Origin: CAZNNH01 sp964574335
Lineage (GTDB): Bacteria; Acidobacteriota; Vicinamibacteria; Fen-336
Length of the DNA: 53,482 nt
Direction of reading: 5' to 3'
Assembly: GCA_964574335.1 (NCBI GenBank)
Contig: CAZNNH010000024.1
Coordinates: 1-53,482 of the forward strand
The first letter of the stretch is position 1; each line of letters begins with the position of its first letter. The notes under the pieces were generated by a model. The model saw only the letters and a program-made list of their open reading frames with translations, did no database searches and had not been told where the DNA came from. The position numbers were made by a program, and so were the translations under genes. Shown in pieces: positions 12,349-19,544 of the stretch.

Positions 12349-13239
12349 ATGCCCCTCATCCGCCCCTCCGAAGCTGCCCTGGCGACCCTTCCCGAGCCAT
12401 TTCGGGGCGCGCGGCACGAAAGGCTGCGGCTCGGCATCTACGACAGTCCCGAGACGTCGGTCTTCGTCAATACCGCCCGGGACTTCGCCTTCCTCGACCC
12501 GCAGCCCTCCCTCGACTACACCCGCTACGTCCCCCGCAAGCAGAAGCTGGGGCTCGACTCAGAGGAGCGGAAGCGGCAGCGTATCGGCCGCCGCTTCACC
12601 AAGCTTCGGCCGCTCCTCGAGGGAGCGACGTCGCTCGTCGAGATCGGCGCCCACGACGGGGCGTTCCTGGCCGCCGTCGGCGAGACCCGTCCCGACCTGC
12701 GCCTGGCCAGCCTGGAGCCCGACCAGAACACCCGCGCCGAGCGGGACGTGGTGCCCGGCCTCGAGCAGTACGTGGATTTCCCGGCCCTCCACGCCTCCGG
12801 CCGGTCCTTCGACCGGATCTGCTTCTTCCACGTGCTCGAGCACATCCTGGACCCGGTGGCCTTCCTGGCCGATTGCCGTCGCTGCCTGGCGCCGGGCGGC
12901 CGTTTGGTCATCGAGGTCCCCTCGCTGGACGACCCGCTTCTTTCCCTCTACCGGTCCTCGGCCTACCAGGCCTTCTACTTCCAGCGCCAGCACCCCTACG
13001 TCTACTCGGGCGGCTCGCTCCGCCGGCTGCTCGAGGGGTGCGGCTTGAAGCTCGACCGGATCCTCCCCTACCAGCGCTACGGCCTGGAGAACCACTTGGC
13101 CTGGTTGACCCACGGCAAGCCGGGGGGCGACCCCACCATCGGCGAGGTCACGGCCGGCTCCGAGGAGGCCTACCTGGCGGCCCTCGAGACGCGGGGCCGG
13201 ACGGACACCGTGATTGCGGTGGCCGGCTCGGGCAGCTAG
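12349..13239 (+). CDS. Class I SAM-dependent methyltransferase
   Basis: About 296 residues from the ATG at 12349; another in-frame ATG at 12340 overlaps a TAGGAT -10-like element and gives MGG first. Seen: motif I SLVEIGAHDGAFLAAV, then LRLASLEPD, FDRICFFHVLEHILDPVAFLADCRRCLAPGGRLVIEVPSLDD, the Methyltransf_23 pattern with H-V-L-E-H and a P-G-G-R turn. Related proteins methylate sugars or polyprenyl-linked intermediates in O-antigen clusters. The gene ends exactly at the left end of the insertion sequence: its TAG stop (13237-13239) lies in the terminal inverted repeat region, so the present C-terminus (AGSGS) may have been set by the insertion. Confidence 0.82.
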   Translation: MPLIRPSEAALATLPEPFRGARHERLRLGIYDSPETSVFVNTARDFAFLDPQPSLDYTRYVPRKQKLGLDSEERKRQRIGRRFTKLRPLLEGATSLVEIGAHDGAFLAAVGETRPDLRLASLEPDQNTRAERDVVPGLEQYVDFPALHASGRSFDRICFFHVLEHILDPVAFLADCRRCLAPGGRLVIEVPSLDDPLLSLYRSSAYQAFYFQRQHPYVYSGGSLRRLLEGCGLKLDRILPYQRYGLENHLAWLTHGKPGGDPTIGEVTAGSEEAYLAALETRGRTDTVIAVAGSGS

Positions 13240-13260
13240 CTAAAGCCTGTTGCAGAACAG
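13237..13260 (+). repeat. Left terminal inverted repeat of the insertion sequence
   Basis: Perfect inverted match over 24 bases to 15455-15478. The outermost TA may be target duplication rather than element. The repeat overlaps the stop codon of the upstream methyltransferase. Confidence 0.88.
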
Positions 13261-13569
13261 GGCGGCTGACGCGGCGCACCCCGTGACGCGGGTCCGGGTG
13301 GTCACTCCCCCTCCCCTTCGAGGGCACGCCTCCCCTTTCCCCGCGCGGTACGGCTCGTCACCTCGACCTGAGCATCCTCGTGGCCAGGGAAGAAGCCGCC
13401 GTCGGGGTGCGCCGGGTATGCGACAGGGCTCGGACAAGAGGTGGCGAGGACTCCATCGAGCTGCCCCCCACGCTGTCGAGAGCAAGCCGGCAGACAGGGA
13501 GCTGGCCCCAGTGGTCTCCACCACCGCGAGGGCCACGAAGGCGAGGATCGCGATCAGCAGCCAGGTCAT
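13240..13569 (-). CDS. Doubtful small membrane ORF inside the insertion sequence
   Basis: The ATG at 13569 overlaps the stop of the DUF6788 gene in an ATGA arrangement, and the first 21 residues (MTWLLIAILAFVALAVVETT) form a believable membrane segment. After about residue 35 the sequence becomes Arg and Pro rich without family signature and it ends inside the terminal inverted repeat. It could be a third, translationally coupled IS gene with a short real product, or a chance frame in GC-rich DNA. I lean to chance. Confidence 0.2.
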   Translation of the reverse strand: MTWLLIAILAFVALAVVETTGASSLSAGLLSTAWGAARWSPRHLLSEPCRIPGAPRRRLLPWPRGCSGRGDEPYRAGKGEACPRRGGGVTTRTRVTGCAASAALFCNRL

Positions 13570-13907
13570 GACTTGGTGCGGCTCGCGCGTGCCTTCAGCA
13601 GGATCGCTTCCTTGTTCAGCTCAGCGAGCGCGCGCAGCTCCTGCTGCAGCCGCTTCCAGGCTTCGATCCCCTCGCGGATGCCCGGCTCCGCGGCCTTCGG
13701 CACGTAGTAGCCCGTCGTCTTGCCGTGTTCCCCGCGATAGCTCATGTAGAGATGAGGGCCGTGCTTGGGGCCCGGCCCATGGCAACGGCACGTCGGCCGC
13801 CCGCAGGTCCGGTAGGTCTCAGACGGGGCTCCGAAGATCGCGCGTTTCGCCAGCCGCTCGATCTCGCGAAGCAGGGCCTGCCGCTGCTCGGTCAGCTCGC
13901 TCGACAT
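13566..13907 (-). CDS. DUF6788 family protein, IS accessory
   Basis: 113 residues from the ATG at 13907 (MSSELTEQRQALLREIERLAK); the start overlaps the last 16 bases of the transposase gene, suggesting translational coupling. The core is TYRTCGRPTCRCHGPGPKHGPHLYMSY, with a C-x4-C-x-C metal-ligand-like cluster, then GKTTGYYVPK and a C-terminal helical stretch rich in Leu, Glu and Arg. This matches the DUF6788 pattern found beside many transposases. Its role is not known; DNA binding or transposase assistance through a zinc-like site is inference. Confidence 0.75.
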   Translation of the reverse strand: MSSELTEQRQALLREIERLAKRAIFGAPSETYRTCGRPTCRCHGPGPKHGPHLYMSYRGEHGKTTGYYVPKAAEPGIREGIEAWKRLQQELRALAELNKEAILLKARASRTKS

Positions 13908-15313
13908 CTCAGGACCTCTCGCCGCACCCGTTCTCGCGCAATCGAGACCAGATTGTGCGCGATCACGCACCAGCCGACGTAGCGCTCAAAGCCATTCTCG
14001 CCCTTGTAGCTCGCGCGAAGCGTCCCGAAGCGGTGTTTCAAGGTGGCGATTCGCGCCTCGATCCCAGCGCGCCAGCGTAGCGCGCGGCGGAACCAGCGTT
14101 CTTTCTGGCGCTCGGCCCGAGCCTCCGACAGGCGTCCGCGTCCCGGGACCGCGACCCGCTCCACCCCCAGCTCCTCGGCCTGCTTCTCGTTGCGTCCCGA
14201 GAAGTAGCCCCGGTCTGCGGTCGCCCTCCTCGGTGCCCGGCCGAACAACGCTACATTCTGCAGGACCGCCGGCATCAGCGCAGTGGTGTCGGGAGGATTG
14301 CCCTCCAGAACCTGGTACTGGCTGACGATCCCAGCTTCGACCTCGTCAAGCCGCACGAGCCGGCCGAACTCGGCGGGCTTGTGTGGCTTGCCCTTGCAGA
14401 TCACCTGGGTGTGTGGCTCGAATAGGCTCAGGACCTTGCCCGACACGTGGCGGTCACCGCCAAACACGCGTTGCCGCGTCTGCTCGATCACCTTCTCCAC
14501 CAGGGGTAGATAGTGATTCAGACAGCCCAGTTGGATCATCGCCTGGGTGATGCTCCCGGTCATCTCCAAACGCCCCTCGCGCACGTCTGCGAGGACCTGC
14601 TTGACCTGGCGCACCACGCCGCCCGTCACGCCCAAGAGCTTGCGGTAGCTCTCCTTCAGCCGCTCGCGGCCAGCCTCGGAGCTGGTCTTGGCGGCGCGGC
14701 TGATCTCCAGCAAGCGGTGCTTCACTCCACGCGCGTGATCCGCCACCACGGAGGTCCCGCCCTGGCAGAGCCCCAAGAACCTCTTGAGATGCCTGGTCAA
14801 GACCCGCACGCCGTCACCGAGCAGGCTGGAGTCGCTCGGGTAGTGGATGTTGGTCTCCACCACGGTGGTGTCGCTGCGCAGCTTACGGCCGTCGGCGACC
14901 TGCTCCTCTTGGGCCTTCCTCACCATCCGAGCGTGGACTTGCGCCACGAGGTTGGGACCCAGGGCGGCGAAGTTCCTGCAGAAGGTGGCGTAGTTCGGGG
15001 TCGGGTCCGCATCGAAGTGAGTGAAGCGTCGGTAGAGCAGGTTGCAGCGTAGCTCGCGCTCCAGCTCCCGGAACGACCACCCCTTGAGGTGCTTGAGGAC
15101 GCAGCAACGGAGCAGGCGATCAGGCGCGATGCACGGTCGCCCGGTGGTCGCCGAACGGGGGCGGCGCTCACCAAGCCTCTCGCGCACAGCCAGAAGCAGG
15201 CTCTCGTCCTCGAGCAAGGGGTCAACAGCCTCGAGCAGGTCGTCCTTGATCAACGAGAGCTGTGAGGCGAGGGGGAGGTAGAAGAGGGCGGACTGGTGGG
15301 CGGTTGATCCCAT
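13892..15313 (-). CDS. ISNCY-family transposase
   Basis: 473 residues from the ATG at 15313; an in-frame TTG at 15325 overlaps the -10 box and is less likely. The N-terminal half has the DUF772-like helical segment (RPCIAPDRLLRCCVLKHLKGWSFRELERELRCNLLYRRF). The catalytic part includes LRSDTTVVETNIHYPSDSSLLGDGVRVLTRHL, then TADRGYFSGRN and RWRAGIEARIATLKHRFG, which supply the expected D, D and E of a DDE transposase. The phrase around TNIHYPSDSSLLGDGVRVL is characteristic of the ISNCY group. Full length with no stop or frameshift, so probably active. It catalyses excision and insertion of the element. Confidence 0.9.
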   Translation of the reverse strand: MGSTAHQSALFYLPLASQLSLIKDDLLEAVDPLLEDESLLLAVRERLGERRPRSATTGRPCIAPDRLLRCCVLKHLKGWSFRELERELRCNLLYRRFTHFDADPTPNYATFCRNFAALGPNLVAQVHARMVRKAQEEQVADGRKLRSDTTVVETNIHYPSDSSLLGDGVRVLTRHLKRFLGLCQGGTSVVADHARGVKHRLLEISRAAKTSSEAGRERLKESYRKLLGVTGGVVRQVKQVLADVREGRLEMTGSITQAMIQLGCLNHYLPLVEKVIEQTRQRVFGGDRHVSGKVLSLFEPHTQVICKGKPHKPAEFGRLVRLDEVEAGIVSQYQVLEGNPPDTTALMPAVLQNVALFGRAPRRATADRGYFSGRNEKQAEELGVERVAVPGRGRLSEARAERQKERWFRRALRWRAGIEARIATLKHRFGTLRASYKGENGFERYVGWCVIAHNLVSIARERVRREVLRCRAS

Positions 15314-15324
15314 CAGCCTAATCA

Positions 15325-15353
15325 ATTATATCGATTAGGCTCGCCGGCGTCAA
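15325..15353 (-). promoter_or_regulatory. Strong sigma70-type promoter of the transposase, inside a hairpin
   Basis: On the minus strand TTGACG (15353 to 15348), a 17-base spacer and a perfect TATAAT (15330 to 15325). The transposase ATG is only 12 bases beyond, so the transcript has almost no leader. The -10 box lies in the loop region of a 9-bp inverted repeat (AGCCTAATC/GATTAGGCT, 15315-15341), which could be an operator. Confidence 0.75.
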
Positions 15354-15454
15354 TCAGCAGAAGTGCTGACCGCGAAAGAGATGGGATGGGCGACAGGCTC
15401 AAGTTCGGACAAGCCGGCGGCGGCCCACTCCGCTAGAATCGCCTCCAAAGCAGC

Positions 15455-15478
15455 CTGTTCTGCAACAGGCTTTAGCTA
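15455..15478 (+). repeat. Right terminal inverted repeat of the insertion sequence
   Basis: Inverse of 13237-13260, identical over 24 bases; the outer TA may belong to the target. About 60 bases separate it from the dehydrogenase start codon. Confidence 0.88.
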
Positions 15479-15487
15479 TAGCTGGGT

Positions 15488-15517
15488 TTGGGGAGTGGGG
15501 CGCCGCCCCGCTAGAAT
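15488..15517 (+). promoter_or_regulatory. Candidate promoter of the module A operon
   Basis: TTGGGG (15488-15493), 18 bases, TAGAAT (15512-15517), 23 bases before the ATG. The same pair with a 17-base spacer occurs before the capsule gene at 23941-23969. It lies just outside the insertion sequence, so the operon could still be transcribed despite the insertion. Confidence 0.45.
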
Positions 15518-15540
15518 GGGACGTTTCGGGGGTCCCCCGT

Positions 15541-16632
15541 ATGCCATTCTCGAGAATCAAGATCGTGGGTGCCGGCTCGATCGGCAACCACATAGCCCAC
15601 GCCGCCCGCCGGCTCGGATGGGAGGTGGTGGTCAGCGATGTCGACCCCGCCGCCCTGCAACGGATGCAGACCGAGATCTATCCCAAGCGTTACGGCGCCT
15701 GGGACCCGGCGATCGACCTGTTCGAGCCGGAGGACGTCCCGAACGAGGGCTTCGACCTGATCGTGATCGGTACCCCCCCGGACAGCCACATCGGCCTGAC
15801 CCGGGCAGCCGTCGCCGAGGGTCCGGCGGCGGTGCTGGTGGAGAAGCCGCTGTGTGGCCCCGATCTCGAGGGCCTGGCCGACCTGGCTCGGGCAGTCGAG
15901 GCCTCCCGGACCCGGGTCTTCATCGGCTACGACCACGTGGTGGGCAGCGCCACCGCCAAGCTCGAGGAGTTGCTCGACGAGCGCAAGCTCGGCCGGCCGG
16001 CCACCCTCGACGTGGAGTTCCGAGAGCACTGGGGAGGGATCTTCGCCGCCCACCCCTGGCTCGACGGCCCCAAGGACAGCTACCTGGGCTTCTCGGCGCG
16101 GGGCGGCGGCGCCCTCGGCGAGCACTCCCACGCCCTCAACCTGTGGCAGCACCTGGCGCTCCATACCGGCGCCGGACCGATCGTGGAGGTCTCGGCGATG
16201 CTCGACCGGGTCGACGCCGACGGCTTGGCCTACGATCGGCTCGCCTGCCTGACGCTACGGACCGAGGCCGGCATGGTGGGGCGGGCGGTGCAGGACGTGG
16301 TGACCCGGCCGCCGCGCAAGTGGGCGCGTCTGCAGTGGGACGGGACGGCCCTCGAGTGGCAGGTCGGCGTCGAGCCGGGCCGCGACCGGGTCCGCCTCGA
16401 GACCGCCGAGGGACGAAAGGACCACGTCATCGAGAACACCCGTCCCCAGGACTTCATCCGCGAGCTCTCCCACGTGGCGGCGGCGGTCGAGGAGGGCCGT
16501 CCGTCGCCGATCGACCTCGAGCGGGGGCTTTTCTCGATGCGGGTGATCGCGGCGGCGCACCTCTCGGCCCGGGAGCGCCGGGTGGTGCGGATCGACCGGG
16601 CGGCCGGCTATTCGCTGGCCGCGCTCGGGTAG
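15541..16632 (+). CDS. Gfo/Idh/MocA-family oxidoreductase (module A)
   Basis: 363 residues. The N-terminal NAD(P)-binding fold shows IKIVGAGSIGNHIA (GxGxxG), then VIGTPPDSH and the family signature EKPL at about residue 101. A substrate-domain motif GEHSHALNLW follows near residue 198, carrying the usual active-site His. Family members oxidise or reduce a sugar, often a nucleotide sugar or cyclitol, using NAD(P). As first gene of the module A operon, one base before the NeuB-like gene, it likely makes or tailors the sugar precursor used by that synthase. Substrate unknown. It is not a close copy of the dehydrogenase in module B. Confidence 0.88.
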   Translation: MPFSRIKIVGAGSIGNHIAHAARRLGWEVVVSDVDPAALQRMQTEIYPKRYGAWDPAIDLFEPEDVPNEGFDLIVIGTPPDSHIGLTRAAVAEGPAAVLVEKPLCGPDLEGLADLARAVEASRTRVFIGYDHVVGSATAKLEELLDERKLGRPATLDVEFREHWGGIFAAHPWLDGPKDSYLGFSARGGGALGEHSHALNLWQHLALHTGAGPIVEVSAMLDRVDADGLAYDRLACLTLRTEAGMVGRAVQDVVTRPPRKWARLQWDGTALEWQVGVEPGRDRVRLETAEGRKDHVIENTRPQDFIRELSHVAAAVEEGRPSPIDLERGLFSMRVIAAAHLSARERRVVRIDRAAGYSLAALG

Positions 16633-16633
16633 G

Positions 16634-18163
16634 GTGATGGAGGAGGGCTTCGACTTCCGCGACTTGTTCGTCTTCGACCTCGCCAACAACCACCAGGGCG
16701 ACGTCGAGCACGGGCTCCGGGTGATCCGAGAGGTGGGCGAGGTGGCGCGTGCCCATGGGATCCGCGCCGCCTTCAAGTTCCAGTTCCGCGACCTCGACAG
16801 CTTCATCCACCCCCACCACCGCCAGGACCAGGAGCACAAGCACATCCAGCGCTTCCTGAAGACGCGCCTCTCCCCAGAGCAGTTCCAGCGGCTGCAGGAC
16901 GCGGTCCGGGAGCAGGGCCTGCTGTCGGCCTGCACGCCGTTCGACGAGCGCTCGGTCGACCTGATCGAGGAGATGGGCTTCGACGTGATCAAGGTGGCGA
17001 GCTGCTCGGCGCGCGACTGGCCGCTGATCGAGCGCATCGCCTGCGCCAACAAGCCGGTCGTCTTCTCGACCGGCGGTAGCGACACCGCGGACATCGACAA
17101 CATCGTGAGCTTCTGCCACCACCGCGGGGTCGACTTCGCGATGATGCATTGCGTGGCGGTCTACCCCACCCCGGCCGAGGCCTGCCACCTGGCCCAGATC
17201 CGATTCATGGCCCAGCGCTTCCCCGGCGTCACCATCGGCTGGTCGACCCACGAGGACCCCGACGACACCGAGCCGGTGATGGTCGCCTACGCGCTCGGGG
17301 CGCGGATGTTCGAGCGGCACGTGGGTCTTGCCACCGAGAAGGTGAAGCTCAACGCCTACTCCTCGACGCCCCAGCAGATCGAAGCCTGGATGGGCGCCTG
17401 GAACAAGGCCCGCGCCCTGGCCGGGTCCGGCCCCAAGCCAAAGACGTCGCCGTCCGAGGCCGCCTCGATCGACTCGCTGCAGCGGGGCGTCTACGCCCGG
17501 CGCGGCCTGCGGCGAGGCGCGTCGTTGACGCGGTCGGACGTCTACTTCGCCATCCCCTTCCTCGACGGCCAGCTCCCCTCGGGGGCGTTTCGCGACGGCA
17601 TCGTGCTGAAGCAGGATCTGGCCCCCGATCAGCCTTTTCGCCAGGAAGACCTCTCGCTGCCCGAGGAGCCGGACCGGCTGGTGATCCAGCACGCCCTGCA
17701 CCAGGTGCGGGCAATGCTCAACCTGGCCCGCATCCCGCTGGGCGTCGACTTCCGGGTCGAGTACTCGCACCAGTACGGCATCCGCAACTTCCACCAGACC
17801 GGCGCGGTGCTGATCGACCTGGTCAACCGGAAGTACTGCAAGAAGCTGATCATCCAGCTCCCCGGCCAGCGCAACCCCGGCCACTTCCACAAGCTGAAGG
17901 AGGAGACCTTCAACGTCCTCTTCGGCCAGCTCGAGCTCGAGCTCGACGGCCAGCGGCGCACCCTGCGGCCCGGGGAGCGGATCCTGGTCCAGCCCGGCGT
18001 CTGGCACAGCTTCTGGGGGGGCGAGCAGGGGGTGATCTTCGAGGAGCTGTCGACCACCCACTACAACGACGACTCCTACTACCGTGACAAGCGGATCAAC
18101 GCCCTGCCACGCTCCGAGCGGAAGACGGTGGTCGATCACTGGGGCCGGTTCCAGCTCCAATAG
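16634..18163 (+). CDS. NeuB-type nonulosonate synthase fused to SAF and cupin domains
   Basis: 509 residues (GTG at 16634 or the adjacent ATG at 16637). Residues about 10-262 are a NeuB TIM barrel: FDLANNHQGDVEHGL, AFKFQFRDLD, CTPFDERSVDLIEEMGFDVIKVASCS, FSTGGSD, MHCVAVYPTP, GWSTHED, FERHVGL. This domain condenses phosphoenolpyruvate with a six-carbon sugar to give a nine-carbon 3-deoxy-2-ulosonic acid. About 283-342 is an SAF (antifreeze-like) domain. About 390-480 is a cupin with metal ligands visible as H417, H419, E423 or E424 and H458 (GHFHKLKEET, GVWHSF). Ordinary NeuB proteins are about 340-350 residues and lack the cupin. The usual EKHFT is replaced by ERHVG, so the substrate may differ. 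Tight operon: 1 base after the dehydrogenase, 6 bases before the phosphatase. Confidence 0.9.
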   Translation: MMEEGFDFRDLFVFDLANNHQGDVEHGLRVIREVGEVARAHGIRAAFKFQFRDLDSFIHPHHRQDQEHKHIQRFLKTRLSPEQFQRLQDAVREQGLLSACTPFDERSVDLIEEMGFDVIKVASCSARDWPLIERIACANKPVVFSTGGSDTADIDNIVSFCHHRGVDFAMMHCVAVYPTPAEACHLAQIRFMAQRFPGVTIGWSTHEDPDDTEPVMVAYALGARMFERHVGLATEKVKLNAYSSTPQQIEAWMGAWNKARALAGSGPKPKTSPSEAASIDSLQRGVYARRGLRRGASLTRSDVYFAIPFLDGQLPSGAFRDGIVLKQDLAPDQPFRQEDLSLPEEPDRLVIQHALHQVRAMLNLARIPLGVDFRVEYSHQYGIRNFHQTGAVLIDLVNRKYCKKLIIQLPGQRNPGHFHKLKEETFNVLFGQLELELDGQRRTLRPGERILVQPGVWHSFWGGEQGVIFEELSTTHYNDDSYYRDKRINALPRSERKTVVDHWGRFQLQ

Positions 18164-18169
18164 CGGCGC

Positions 18170-18847
18170 ATGCCCAAGAGACGGTCGACGCTCGGCGCCG
18201 TGGTCTTCGACTTCGACGGGACTCTGATCCAATCGCCGGCCCTGAAGCGCGCCCTATTCTTCGAGCTGTTCGCCGCGCGTGGCGTGGCCGAGGGCCTGAT
18301 TCGCGAGGTGCTGGACGGGGTGCCCGGGGATCGCTACGACCTGTGTCGCGAGATCGCCGCGCGTGCCGGGTTGTCCGAGAGCGGAGCCGCCCTGGCCGCG
18401 GAGTACACGCGCCTCGCCGAGGAGCGCCTGGCCGCCTGCCCCGAGGTGCCGGGCGCCTCCCAGACGCTGCGGGAGCTGGCGCCCCGCCTCCCCTTGTACA
18501 TCAGCTCGGCGACGCCGGAGGCCCCGCTGCGCCGGCTGGTCGAGCAGCGCGGCCTGCGGAGCTACGTCAAGGACGTGCTGGGTCGGCCCGCGTCGAAGCC
18601 GGAGCACCTGCGAAGGATCAGCGCCGCCGAGGGGTGTGCCCCGGAGCGGCTGCTGGTGGTAGGCGACGGCCACGACGACCTGGCGGCCGCCGGTGAGCTG
18701 GGCTGCGCCTTCATCGCGGTGCGCGGAGGCAACGCCGAGGCCGCCGAGCCCCGCCCGGCGGTGGTCGCGGACCTCCACGAGCTGAAGGACCGGATCGCCG
18801 GTATGCTGGACGAGGCGCCGAGGAGAGACGATGTACGAGGGTCGTAG
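18170..18847 (+). CDS. HAD-superfamily phosphatase (module A)
   Basis: 225 residues. HAD motif I is VVFDFDGTL (nucleophile Asp14, Asp16), motif II YISSATPE, motif III lysine in GRPASKPEHL, motif IV VVGDGHDDLAAA. A helical cap lies between about 25 and 95. In operon with a NeuB-type synthase and a CMP-sugar synthetase, the natural reading is removal of the 9-phosphate from a nonulosonate-9-phosphate, as the KDN-9-phosphate phosphatase does in Bacteroides. That substrate is inference from context. The last 17 bases overlap the cytidylyltransferase gene. Confidence 0.82.
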   Translation: MPKRRSTLGAVVFDFDGTLIQSPALKRALFFELFAARGVAEGLIREVLDGVPGDRYDLCREIAARAGLSESGAALAAEYTRLAEERLAACPEVPGASQTLRELAPRLPLYISSATPEAPLRRLVEQRGLRSYVKDVLGRPASKPEHLRRISAAEGCAPERLLVVGDGHDDLAAAGELGCAFIAVRGGNAEAAEPRPAVVADLHELKDRIAGMLDEAPRRDDVRGS

Positions 18848-19544
18848 CGTGCTGGCGGTGGTCCCCGCCCGAGGCGGCAGCAAGGGGGTCCCGCTCAAGA
18901 ACATCCACCCGCTGGCGGGGCGGCCGCTGATCGCCTGGACCGCCGACGTGGTGGCCGACCTCGACGTGATCGACCGGGCGGTGGTGTCGACCGACAGCCC
19001 GCAGATCGCCGAGATCGCCAGGGCCCACGGCCTGGAGGCGCCCTTCCTGCGCCCCGAGCCGCTCTCCGGCGATCGGGTCTCGGACCATCCGGTGCTGGTC
19101 CACGCCCTCGAGCACTGCGAAGGCGAGGACGAGAGACGCTACGACGTGGTGGTGATGCTGCAGCCGACCTCTCCCCTGCGGCGTCCCGAGCACGTGCGCC
19201 AGGCCATCGACCGCCTGATCGCGGGCGGGTTCGACTCGGTGTGGACCGTGTCGCCCACCGACTCCAAGGCCCACCCTCTCAAGCAGCTCGTGGTCCGGGA
19301 CGACCTGCTGGCCTTCTACGACCCGCGCGGCGCCGGGATCGTGGCCCGGCAGCAGCTCGACACCCTCTACCATAGAAACGGCGTCGCCTACGCCATCACT
19401 CGCGAGTGCCTGCTCGAGCAAGGCGACATCCGAGGTCGGCGCTCGGCGCCCCTGATCGTCCAGGAGCCGATGGTCAGCATCGACACGCTGTGGGACTTCG
19501 CCCTGGTCGAGTGGCTGCTGGACAGACGCCGCGAGAAGGCGTGA
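18831..19544 (+). CDS. CMP-nonulosonate (acylneuraminate) cytidylyltransferase
   Basis: 237 residues with the NeuA nucleotide-binding start AVVPARGGSKGVPLKNI, then LIAWTADVV, VVSTDSPQIAEIA, VMLQPTSPLRRPEHV and a late SIDTLWDFALVEWLL. It couples CTP to the nonulosonic acid to give the CMP-sugar donor, in the cytoplasm. It is the only cytidylyltransferase in the window, so it may serve the NeuB products of both modules. The stop overlaps the GTG start of the next gene (GTGA). Confidence 0.93.
   Translation: MYEGRSVLAVVPARGGSKGVPLKNIHPLAGRPLIAWTADVVADLDVIDRAVVSTDSPQIAEIARAHGLEAPFLRPEPLSGDRVSDHPVLVHALEHCEGEDERRYDVVVMLQPTSPLRRPEHVRQAIDRLIAGGFDSVWTVSPTDSKAHPLKQLVVRDDLLAFYDPRGAGIVARQQLDTLYHRNGVAYAITRECLLEQGDIRGRRSAPLIVQEPMVSIDTLWDFALVEWLLDRRREKA

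Larger units (their letters stand above)
13239..15476 (-). mobile_element. Complete insertion sequence, ISNCY-like, with transposase and DUF6788 accessory gene
   Basis: An element of about 2.24 kb bounded by perfect inverted repeats of at least 22 bp (13239-13260 and 15455-15476, left end beginning GCTAAAGCCTGTTGCAGAAC). It carries a full-length transposase and a DUF6788-type gene, both on the minus strand. The left 300 bases (13261-13565) have no confident gene, only a weak third frame. Both ends are followed outward by TA, so a TA target duplication is possible; the ends are also compatible with no duplication because TAG/CTA around the junction is partly palindromic. The intact reading frames and perfect ends suggest a recent insertion. 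It separates the two methyltransferases from the dehydrogenase-NeuB operon. Confidence 0.85.

Noticed and set aside
12500..13240. Methyltransferase considered as truncated by the insertion sequence
   Set aside because: All class I methyltransferase motifs are present and length is normal; only the last few residues could have been changed.
15363..16637. Plus-strand frame that runs from inside the insertion sequence through the module A dehydrogenase
   Set aside because: Out of frame with the dehydrogenase and without family similarity. It only matters as the frame the upstream methyltransferase might have entered before the insertion.
16454..18232. Long minus-strand frame opposite the NeuB-cupin gene
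   Set aside because: Composition is typical of antisense GC-rich frames (VEVEDH-, DQDPLPG-like runs) and the plus strand encodes a full multi-domain enzyme.
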